Shown here piece after piece: positions 55,787-64,000 of a stretch of 64,000 nucleotides of DNA. The first letter of the stretch is position 1; each line of letters opens with the position of its first letter. Source of the stretch: Paralithodes platypus (Eukaryota; Arthropoda; Malacostraca; Decapoda; Lithodidae). Both the position numbers and the translations under genes were made by a program. The DNA lies in NCBI GenBank assembly GCA_032716605.1, contig CM064569.1, forward strand, positions 14,816,713 to 14,880,712. The letters run 5' to 3'. The notes under the pieces are model-generated. The model ran no database searches. It saw only the letters and a program-made list of their open reading frames with translations, and had not been told where the DNA came from.

Positions 55787-56353
55787 TAGTTAGTCTACTA
55801 GTGTGAGTTATATTCCTATTTCGATCATTACGGTAGCATTATTGATCTGTTTAAAATTGTCTAGAGTTAGCCAGAATAGAAGAAAGTAAGATATATATAT
55901 GTGAAGGAGATACTCGAGTTTGTTTTAAATTCCTCGACTATCATACGTCTGTCATAAGCTGACTAAGATCTTCTAATGTTAGCCAGAAAATATGATTACA
56001 GCATATCTTCTGTATGGAAAGGTATGTTGCCTACTGACGTATTTTGACTTATTATAATATTATTTCCTAGATTCCCTCAATTTTCTTTATTTCAACATCC
56101 AAGTCTTGTTTTATTCTCGTCCACATTCATGCATCTTCCTTTAGTGATTTTCGCCTGTTTTTTGTTTTTTGTTTGTTTTCGTTTTCTAATTGACCACTTA
56201 CGAGTTTGAGGCTATAAGGATGTTGTAGTTGTAGACATAAAGTTTAGAAGAATTACTAGCTAAAATACGGTTGTAGTGCATATATAAATACATACAATCA
56301 TCTTCAGCAATCTTTCTGTCCATCACAGACTAATATTTTTTTTTTATTTCTGC
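55787..56353. other. unassigned sequence with family C remnant
   Basis: 55853-55890 ('gtctagagttagccagaa') and 55960-56020 ('ttctaatgttagccagaaaa') resemble the right half of C twice. The termini are lost. Confidence 0.45.
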
Positions 56354-56724
56354 TTAAGGGGCAGGTAGTTGCTATTTTGGAACCCCTTCTCTCTCATGCT
56401 TAGCCCCATTCATTTTGAGATTTTAAGACGTTCAGCCCCTTAGTTTGGCGATTTAAAACACCTTTCGTCCCCATTTCGTTGTAAATTTTAAGACCTTTCA
56501 AGCAATTTAGGTGTCGATTTTTTCCCTGGCGAGCGATAGCGAGCCTGTAATTTTAAGAGGAACAGGCCTTCGGCCCGGATTTTTTTTTTACCGAAAAATG
56601 TACCAATTTATCTTGAAGGGGGGTCCAGGGGGTGTTTGTCTTAAGCTTGATGGAGGTCTAGCTAGGAAAATAAGAAATATATTTATAAATGCATGAATAG
56701 ACCAAAACACGAGCCACTAGTTAA
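56354..56724 (+). mobile_element. family A element, full length
   Basis: TTAAGGGGCAGGTAGTTGC to CGAGCCACTAGTTAA. It keeps the three 'TTTTAAGAC' subrepeats, the exact GC motif, and a GGCCTTCGGCC hairpin. TTAA on both sides. Confidence 0.88.
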
Positions 56725-56809
56725 TATCGATGGTTACGGTAGCAACTGAAGCTCGTATGGGGTCAGTTTTGTTTTCTTACCTTCTTCCTTCCTTCCCACT
56801 AGTTTAGCG

Positions 56810-56925
56810 TTTACGTATATTAATTGTTATTTATCAGATAACCTTCTTACATCTCCATATTATATTAATTGTTATTTATCAGATAACCTTCTTACATCTC
56901 CATATTATATTAATTACTGTTTCTA
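56810..56925. repeat. two-copy tandem repeat, about 50 bp
   Basis: 'attaattgttatttatcaga' and 'taaccttcttacatctccat' twice in a row. Confidence 0.9.
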
Positions 56926-57093
56926 TTACTATCTCTTCATTCCTCTCTCTTCCAGCCATCTGACTAGTTTTTTCCAATATTCGTGGCTTAGGTCATATCC
57001 ATTTATAGTTTCATTTGATATTGGAGAGTTTACTTAGAAATATAGAGGCTTCTGTGATTCACGAAATGCTTTGAACCTTTCGAAAATTAAATT

Positions 57094-57095
57094 GT

Positions 57096-57148
<53 letters not shown>

Positions 57149-57226
57149 TGGGTCTGTGTGTGCGCCAGTGTGTGTGTGTGTGTGTGTTCCAGCGCACTTG
57201 CTAGCTTGAGGCTATGTGTACCGGTG

Positions 57227-57276
<50 letters not shown>

Positions 57277-57321
57277 CATACTCTTTACTCTCCATCCACT
57301 TCCTTCCGCTCTCTCTCTCTC

Positions 57322-57357
<36 letters not shown>

Positions 57358-57385
57358 GCTCTCGCTCTCGCTCTCTCTCTCTCTC

Positions 57386-57433
<48 letters not shown>
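57094..57433. repeat. GT and CT microsatellite block
   Basis: (GT)n about 57098-57190 with interruptions, (GT)n about 57231-57273, (CT)n about 57310-57433 with CTCGCT breaks. Confidence 0.97.
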
Positions 57434-57436
<3 letters not shown>

Positions 57437-57446
57437 AAGGAGAGAG

Positions 57447-57680
57447 GAAAACCTAAGAAATATGTAATATCATTATAGGCCTATCTACGTTTTTATTTTA
57501 ACTAAAAACCTAAGAAATATGTAATATCATTATAGGCCTATCTTCGTTTTTATTTTAACTAAAAACCTAAGAAATATGTAATATCATTATAGGCCTATCT
57601 ACGTTTTTATTTTAACTAAAAACCTAAGAAATATGTAATATCATTATAGGCCTATCTACGTGTTTATTTTAACTAAAAAT
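57447..57680. repeat. 57-bp tandem repeat, 4 copies
   Basis: The unit reads AAACCTAAGAAATATGTAAT then ATCATTATAGGCCTATCTAC and GTTTTTATTTTAACTAA. Copies differ at one or two bases. Confidence 0.96.
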
Positions 57681-57726
57681 CATCATCAAGATCTAAAAAT
57701 GATTTAATAAAACTCTTATAAATCTA

Positions 57727-57900
57727 TAATTGTATCCGCCAATGAAGTTGGACGGAGGTTACTTTTTCGCCTCCGTTTGTGTGTTTCTCTGTTTGTTTGT
57801 AAACAAGATATCTCACAAAGCTTTGAACCGATATTCACGATATTTGGTGGGCAGATAAGATATGCGCCAAGGAAGAAGTGATTCAATTTATGAGGCAACT
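57727..57900. repeat. fragment of a widespread invertebrate repeat ('aacaagatatctca' type)
   Basis: Shows in order 'ggacggaggttac', 'tttgtttgtaaacaagatat', 'tcacaaagctttgaaccgat', 'cacgatatttggtgg', 'atgcgccaaggaagaagtga'. I remember the same order of phrases from repeats of many marine invertebrates. Its parent transposon is not known to me. Confidence 0.5.
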
Positions 57901-58010
57901 CGGATCATGTCTCACTGGTGTAATTGTTGTGCATCTAAATGATATTATATGGCAATGTATCAGTAATTTACAAGAGACGTTTTGGTCTACCTAAACAACC
58001 TGCTGCAGCC

Positions 58011-58224
58011 TATAGCCGATTATCTGTAAGTAGGCGAAAAATCATGACCTCTAACCTCTGTAACTAAAAAACGACTAGAGTAATCGAGCTAATATTTCTA
58101 CCATTTGGGGAGAGTCAGTCAAGGAATAGATGTGAAAATGTACAGCCAATTTGCTCTAGCCCTTTTTGAGTTACAGAGGATAGAGGTCATGATTGCTCGC
58201 CTACTTACAGCGAATAGACTATAG
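58011..58224. mobile_element. family E foldback element
   Basis: Left 'tatagccgattatctgtaag' (one changed stretch), right 'cgaatagactatag'. Inner arms are nearly identical to 26685-26902. Confidence 0.9.
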
Positions 58225-58324
58225 TACTTATGAATACTGAGATTAACTGTCACACACAAAGCAAAACACAACAGCATTATATATACATGTGAGTATCAGT
58301 CATCTATAGTCAACATATCCCTCT

Positions 58325-58465
58325 AAGTATTAGGATGCATTCTTTACTATATTCTGGCTAACACTAAACGATTGTATAAAGGCTAAGACGGACCTCCAGC
58401 AATCAAAAGGGTATATTTTATCTCGCACATCTCTTTGACTGCCACAGATCCTTTCAAAACTTATT
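58325..58465. mobile_element. family C element, both ends lost
   Basis: 'ttactatattctggctaaca', 'acctccagcaatcaaaaggg' and 'gccacagatcctttcaaaac', broken at TTAA by the B element that follows. No C sequence follows the B element. Confidence 0.75.
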
Positions 58466-58853
58466 TAAGGGAGCCCACCTCGCTTCTTTTCTCTTTCTCT
58501 CCCTCTCTCTTTGGCTTGTATCCATTCGGCCCCATTCAGCCTACTGTTTTAAGACGTTTACCCCATCCAGGTGTCAATATATATATACCGGTATATATAT
58601 ATATATATACCGGTATATATTATTATTTTTATTTTTTCACAGCAAGCTAAATTGGTAAATTTTTCGATAGAAACATTTCTCCGGCGAAGCCGGATTTCTC
58701 CATACAATGCTGGATCGCTTTCGCTCGCCAGGAAGAAAGCGACACCTGGATGGGGATAAACGTCTAAATTTTGTTGACTGAATGGGGCGGAATGGATACA
58801 AGCCAGGGAAAGAGAGAAAAGGAGAGAAAAAAAAAAAAAGTGACCCCCCTTAA
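58465..58853 (+). mobile_element. family B element, full length
   Basis: TTAAGGGAGCCCACCTCGC to GTGACCCCCCTTAA. The loop has become an AT array with two ATACCGGTAT palindromes, then TTTTTCGATAGAAA and TCCGGCGAAGCCGGA hairpins. TTAA on both sides. Confidence 0.93.
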
Positions 58854-59039
58854 ATGAAGAAAGAAATACACCCTGGTATACTGAAATGGTTATTCATGAC
58901 TTGGAGGGATCATAATTGGTCTATCTATAATGGATGGACCTTATAACATATTTTCCCTACGTTAATCCCATATGTTTTTAATGTAGTAATAATTGTTCTC
59001 GTACCCTTTTAATTACAATATATCTTAGTTTCTCCTTTA
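58854..59039. other. spacer
   Basis: Nothing recognised. Confidence 0.3.
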
Positions 59040-60300
59040 CTTATTGACTAGTTTTATTTTCTGGTGTTCATACGTTATCTGTCTGTCCCTTTTGGTACTT
59101 CCTTTTTTCCTTTTCGCCTGCGTTATTTCGTTTATCGTGACTGTATACCTTATAATGTTTATGTTCTTGTGTTCTTATCTTCTCTATTCATCACTCTTTC
59201 TCTCTGTCTCTCTCTTTCCATCACCTTTTATCTTTCCATGTGACTTTTTTCTTTACTCATACATTTTTTTTTTTACTTCGCTAACTTTGTTCCTTCGTCA
59301 TTCTAGTCCATATTTTTTGTCCATTCTGCTTTCGTATTTTATTATTCTTCCATTAGTCTTTTACTTTATCTCGTGTTTTCCTTCTATATTTACTTCACTG
59401 ATTGCTTTCTTCTTTCTTGCTTTCAATACCTTTCTACACTGACTGCGTTATTCTTAGTTTCTTTAATTTCTTTCATCGTCCACTTTTTTTGTCTTTCCTT
59501 CGTTAGTTTCTTCATCCACTAACTTAGTTTTTTCTCTATTACATTTTCTTATTTCTTCTCTAACTGTCTTTACATTTCTTCACTGACTTCTTTCTTCTCT
59601 TATTGCTTTTGCCTTCTTCAATTATTTCATTCTTCTCCCTTTCTTCCTTCACTAACTTCATTCTTCCGTATTACCCTTCCTTTTTGTCTTCACTAGTTCC
59701 TTCCTTCTGTCTTACTTCCTTTACCTTCCTTCATTACTTCATTCTTCTCTTATTTATATTGTCTTTCTTTAGTGATTTCGATTTTCTGTCCTACTCTTTC
59801 TTCTTTTCTCTCTTCACCACTTCGTTCTTCTCTCTGACTTCTTTTGCCTTTCTTTAGTGACTTAATTCTTTCTTCCCTTCCTTCGTGTATTGCCTTTCAT
59901 TAGGGATTACGTTTTTCTTTCCTACTCTACTTCTTTTGCCTTTCTTCAGTGGCTTCATTCTTCTTTCTTCCCTTCCTCCGTTTGTTCGTTCACTGGCTCC
60001 GCACCTTCTCCACTTCCTGCTTCGGTGCCTGTCTAATCACCTGTTTGTTTTAATGCTCCGATGATCTGGTTCTTTCTTAATAGTTTTTTTCAACTTTCCT
60101 TTGTCTTTCTCACTCTATGACTTCATTTGTTTTACTTGATATCATTCCCTTTATTTATTTTTTTGTTTAAATAGCTTTTTGTTTGTATTTTTCTCTTATA
60201 ATCTGCATTTCCCCATATATTATGAACTATGATTTGGATTACCTCTCCTTGCTTCTTGTTCTAATTTATTCCCTCTCATTCATACCTCCTTTCTCTATTT
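59040..60300. repeat. degenerate pyrimidine-rich tandem tract
   Basis: Recurring 'ttcttcactgacttc', 'tttgcctttctt' and 'cattcttct' phrases at about 50-60 base spacing, strongest at 59560-60000. The plus-strand frames (84-132 codons) are Phe/Leu/Ser composition only. It is the complement type of 13846-14640. Confidence 0.7.
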
Positions 60301-60688
60301 TATTAACGTTTTAATGTTATATACTACATTTTCAGAAATTACAATTTTTTGAGATATAATTTTCTTTTATTGTTATCCCAGTTTCCTCCTTCCTTTCTGT
60401 GCTATATTTTTCCTTTTTATTTTTGCTCTCGGTATTTTTAGAGTTCCTCTTCAGTTCTCCCCAAATATTTGTTTTCCGTGTCGCAGTTTCCTATTCTCCT
60501 TACCATCTCTTGGTATATTCCCCGACTAATCACTCACATTGTTTATATTGAATAATATTACAAGTATATATTTTTGTGAATTCTCTATATTTGTATAGGC
60601 CTATACATGATTTTTGCTAAGAATGACTGATATTTCTTTTAACTAAATCATTTATTCTTCCCTTATATACTATGCATCTACTGGTATT
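60301..60688. other. unassigned AT-rich spacer
   Basis: Nothing recognised. Confidence 0.4.
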
Positions 60689-61110
60689 TTGCATCTTATA
60701 TTTTTCATTGCTTTCTGCTCATCCTCTGTCTTCTTCTTCTTCCTTTTCTTCTTCTTCCCGTCCTACTCCTTCTTCCTCCTCCTCTTCTTCTCTTTCTTCT
60801 TCTTAGTCTTCTTATTATTCATATTTGTTTCTCCTCTTTCTCCTACTACTACCACCTTTCTTTCTCCTAATTCATTCCTCTCCTCCTCCTACTCCTCCTC
60901 CTTCCTTCCTCTTCTCCTTCTCTCCTTCCTCTTCTTCTTCTCTCCTTCCTCCTCCTCCTTCTCCTCCTTCCTTCAATCTTCTTTATTCTCATCTATCCTT
61001 CTCTCCTTCCCTCCTCTCTTACTTCCTCTTCTTCTTCTCTCCTTCCTCTTCTTCTTCTCTCCTTCCTCCTCCTCTTCCTCTTCCTGTTCTCCAGCTGGGT
61101 GTGTGAATCA
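60689..61110. repeat. TCC/TTC polypyrimidine tract
   Basis: 'tccttcctcttcttcttctc' is repeated several times (60923, 60944, 61039, 61060). No coding claim. Confidence 0.88.
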
Positions 61111-61216
61111 TTGATATGCACACTGGCCCAACACTTGACAACCCAACTTGCAGAAACTGAACACAATACCGTTTATTACACTCCACAACTCTCACCTCCT
61201 GGTTATAGAGCGTGAT

Positions 61217-61218
<2 letters not shown>

Positions 61219-61275
<57 letters not shown>

Positions 61276-61359
61276 GACTGGATAGAAGGAATCCGGTGGC
61301 AGAAAAGTAGCAATGATTTCATTTTTGGTTTCTATTTCTGTGATGTGTTATACTTCATT

Positions 61360-61455
<96 letters not shown>

Positions 61456-61590
61456 GTCTATTTATCTCTCTATCTCTCTCTCTAGACTGGATAGAAGGAA
61501 TCCGGTGGTAGTAAAGTAACAATGATTTCATTGTTGGTTTCTATTTCTGTGATGTTATACTTCATTAACTCTCTCTCTCTCTCTCCCCTG
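61219..61590. repeat. CT microsatellites with a duplicated 90-bp cassette
   Basis: (CT)n about 61219-61274 and 61362-61450. The cassette from 'agactggatagaaggaatcc' to 'tatacttcattaactctctc' occurs at 61276-61365 and 61484-61572. Confidence 0.95.
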
Positions 61591-61639
61591 CAGCGGGTCA
61601 CGTCAGTGTTGAAGAAAAAAGCCTGAGGGGGTGGCCACT

Positions 61640-61950
61640 GAACTAACCCCCCTCCCCCCTCCACCTCCACCCCCTCCACCTTACTACCCCCTTCCCCTCC
61701 ACCTCACTACCCCCTCCCCCTCCCCCTTCCACCACCCTGGTATCTAACCCCCTCCACACTTACTACCCTCCCTATCCCCCCCCTCTACTACCCCTCCACC
61801 AACTACCCCCCTCCACTCCCCCTCCACCTTACTACCCCCTCCCCCTCCACCTTACTACCCCTCCCCCTCCACCTCACTACTTCCTCCCCCTCCACCTTAC
61901 TACTCCCTCCTCATCCACCTCACTACTCCCTCCCCCTCCAGCCCTCCAGC
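61640..61950. repeat. CCCCTCCACCTTACTAC tandem tract
   Basis: About 20-base units of CTCCACCTTACTACCCC with indels, about 15 units. Confidence 0.9.
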
Positions 61951-62075
61951 TTAACACTTTCAATGCGGTGATGCCAAATGAAAATAGTGGATATTACGTG
62001 AACCTTACTGTCTGTCTGTTTGTCACCCGAATTTTTCATAATTGCCTGTGATCGTCGAAAATAGTTGACTTTTCG

Positions 62076-62437
62076 TTAAGGGGGATGACCTGTTTTTTTT
62101 TCTCTCCTTTTCTCTCTTTCTCTTGCTTGTATCCATTCGGCCCAATTCAGCCTACTGTTTTAAGACTTTTATCCCCATCCAGATGTCGATTTCTTCCTGG
62201 CGAGCGATAGCGAGCCAGCATTGTATGAAGAAATCCAGCTACGCCAGAGAAATTTTTCTATCGAAAAATTTACACATTTAGCCTGCTGTCAAAAACATTT
62301 TACAAAATATGCTGGCTCGCGGAAAAAATCGACACCTGAATGGGGATAAACGTCTTAAAACAGTAGGCTGAATGGAGCCGAATGGATACAACCCAGAGAG
62401 AGAGGGAGAGAGAAAAAAACGAGGTGGGCCCCCTTAA
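62076..62437 (-). mobile_element. family B element, full length
   Basis: TTAAGGGGGATGACCTG to GAGGTGGGCCCCCTTAA. GC motif exact on the left arm; the right arm has lost 'ctatcgctcgccag'. The loop hairpin is mutated (CCAGCTACGCCAGAG). Confidence 0.92.
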
Positions 62438-63352
62438 CACCTTTATTTTGCACCAGAATAGAATCGATTAACTTTTGGCCAATATCTGGTGATCCCCCCC
62501 CCCCCCCCATCCCTCCCACGAAATTTATCCCCCGAAAAATCATCATGAGAAGTATTTGGATGAACTTGAGGATACTTACAATATTTAAGGATATTATAGG
62601 CATAGAGGGCCTCGGAGTCGGACGGTTCCTAAATTGAGTGGTCAATCCTGTAAGGCCTTCAGTAAACTGGCTCGGGTTGTCCCTCTTACAGGGAATAGGT
62701 CCGCTTGGGGGCCTTCTGTGTATGGCCACCCTCATTAAGGGGAGTAAGGCGTCCGGTAATAGTTAGATAGATATGCGCAACCAATGGTGATTATCGAATG
62801 ATCCCAGTTGGGGAGTTTGGAACTTGACCCTCCAAAATTGATCAGGGCATTATTTCAAAATGGCATGAATGGAATTGTTTGGATGTTGCATTCAGTGGAT
62901 ACCAATGTCTCTATTATGCCGCTCTGACCGCTCGGCCCATATCAGTCACATACCAAAGCTGCCACGGACAACAATGGGCATGGACCAAAACAACAGCAAA
63001 CAAAAACGTTCACTCAGCCAATATCGATCAGACCAAGACGTCCACTCAACCAATCTATTCTAGCTATCTATCTATCTATATACTCAGGCCCAATTCCCAC
63101 TTTTCCTACTAACCGATACAATACCAGTCTTAATTATTTGACCGCTCGGCTCTGGCCATGGACAAAATGACTACATATAAAAACAGCCAAGAACCAAGAT
63201 GGCCACGGACCAAAACTGCCCAAGATATCCAATCACTCGGCCTATGTTGGCCACGGATAGAAAAAGACAGACGAAGTTAATGAAATATGTACACAAAGCA
63301 AACGAGTAAACTCTATTGTAAGTAACCCTTCACAGATTCTTCCTAATTAGAC
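62438..63352. other. unassigned region with degenerate 'gccacgga' repeats
   Basis: A C run at 62493-62507. From about 62930 to 63250 the phrases 'gctcggcc', 'gccacgga(c)', 'ccaaaac' recur at 40-110 base spacing, so an old tandem repeat is likely. No gene. Confidence 0.5.
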
Positions 63353-63768
63353 TTAGGGGAGGCAGACCGTTTTTCTGGACCCCATTCTCCCTAATGTTTA
63401 GCCCCACTAGTTTTGAGATTATAAGACGTTCGGCCCATTTGCTTGGCGATTATAACACCTTTCGCTCCATCTCGTTGTCAATTATAAGACCTTTCGTGCC
63501 TTTTAGGTGTCGATTCTTTCCTGGCGAGCAATAGCGAGCCTGCAATTTTAAGAGGAACCGGCCTTCGGCCGGGAAATTTTTCTACCGAAAAATGTATACA
63601 TTTTTCTAGGGGGTGTTTTTCTAAGCTTGATGGAAGTCTAGGGAAGAAACTACAACAATTATATGAATAAATGAATTAATAGACCAAACAAACGGCCAGT
63701 CTCCCCTTAATTCGTCTAATGGTAGCCAGAACAACCCGAAACGTTATATGTAATACTGAAGGGGTTAA
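63325..63768. mobile_element. family C right half, host of a nested A
   Basis: 'cacagattcttcctaattag' then the A element, then 'ttcgtctaatggtagccaga' and CTGAAGGGGTTAA. The left half is gone. Confidence 0.78.
63353..63710 (+). mobile_element. family A element nested in C
   Basis: TTAGGGGAGGCAGACCG (left TTAA decayed to TTAG) to CGGCCAGTCTCCCCTTAA. The best copy of the hairpin module: CCGGCCTTCGGCCGG followed by AATTTTTCTACCGAAAAAT. Confidence 0.92.
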
Positions 63769-64000
63769 TGTGTTTGTATTTACTTCTACTTCTTCTCTTG
63801 TTTTCCTTTTATTTGTCTTCCTTCTCCCTTTCTTTCGTTCTACCATCTACTCATTCTTCCCCTCTATCTCTCTCTCTTCTTCTACGCCCTCTTCTATTTT
63901 CTTACTTCTCCTCCTTCTTCTGCTCCTCTTCCTATTTCTCAAGCCCCTCCCCCTCCTCCTCCCCACTTTCCCTTGGGTTCCCTTCCACTAAAGTACTTCA
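63769..64000. other. pyrimidine-rich end of window
   Basis: TTC/TCC-rich. The open frame at 63719-63991 is compositional. Confidence 0.5.

Noticed and set aside
59044..59857. Hydrophobic plus-strand frames as membrane proteins
   Set aside because: Same composition effect in a pyrimidine-rich tandem tract.

Overview
The window looks like repeat-dense, intergenic or pericentromeric-type DNA of an invertebrate animal. An arthropod, perhaps a decapod crustacean, is my best guess. The grounds are long AG/CT, AC/GT and AT microsatellites, many minisatellites, metazoan non-LTR retrotransposon fragments, tRNA-like short elements and hundreds of bases of palindromic short DNA transposons. I found no host protein-coding gene I can defend. 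The longest open frames are low-complexity tracts, tandem repeats or decayed reverse transcriptase. One 100-base N run (41035-41134) marks an assembly gap.

The dominant theme is three families of short non-autonomous elements, all bounded by TTAA. Family A (about 340-370 bp) runs from TTAAGGGG(G)TAGTACTCG to CAAGCACTACCCCCTTAA. Family B (about 360-390 bp) runs from TTAAGGGAGCCCACCTCG to GGTGACCCCCCTTAA and is a near-complete foldback. Family C (about 205-230 bp) runs from TTAACCC(C/T)TTC to GAAGGGGTTAA and is also a foldback. A and B share an internal GC-rich motif and two adjacent small hairpins, so they look related. C has piggyBac-like CCC termini. Other foldback families (D, E, F, H here) and a tRNA-containing element (S1) are present in several copies.

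Layout. 0-6 kb: A and D copies, a 3' piece of LINE2, and a decayed plus-strand reverse transcriptase. 5.6-7.6 kb: a B copy, then a 41-bp satellite with a 4-unit higher-order period. 8.4-16.2 kb: two A copies each split by a LINE fragment, a C copy, and several short-period arrays. 16.4-26.2 kb: LINE2 and LINE3 pieces, then a LINE2 ORF split at TTAA by a B element that itself swelled to about 5 kb by taking in LINE1 and two minisatellites. 27-29 kb: about 75 copies of a 22-bp unit that is the terminus of B, joined to the rest of a B element. 30.7-33.9 kb: A, C and F copies and the longest LINE2 copy. 34-40.5 kb: a mariner-like short element, S1, a SINE and RT fragments. 40.5-42.6 kb: GA-rich composite arrays around the gap. 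43-48 kb: the densest TTAA cluster, including a chain of six elements sharing or nested at TTAA sites. 48-52.5 kb: 44-bp and 39-bp minisatellites between TTAA elements and S1 copies. 52.5-64 kb: mostly unassigned sequence with further A, B, C and E copies, pyrimidine-rich tracts and CT/GT arrays.

All family names (A, B, C, D, E, F, G, H, S1, LINE1-3) are working names for this window. No autonomous TTAA transposase was seen here. Copies were matched by eye, so ends of degraded copies are approximate.
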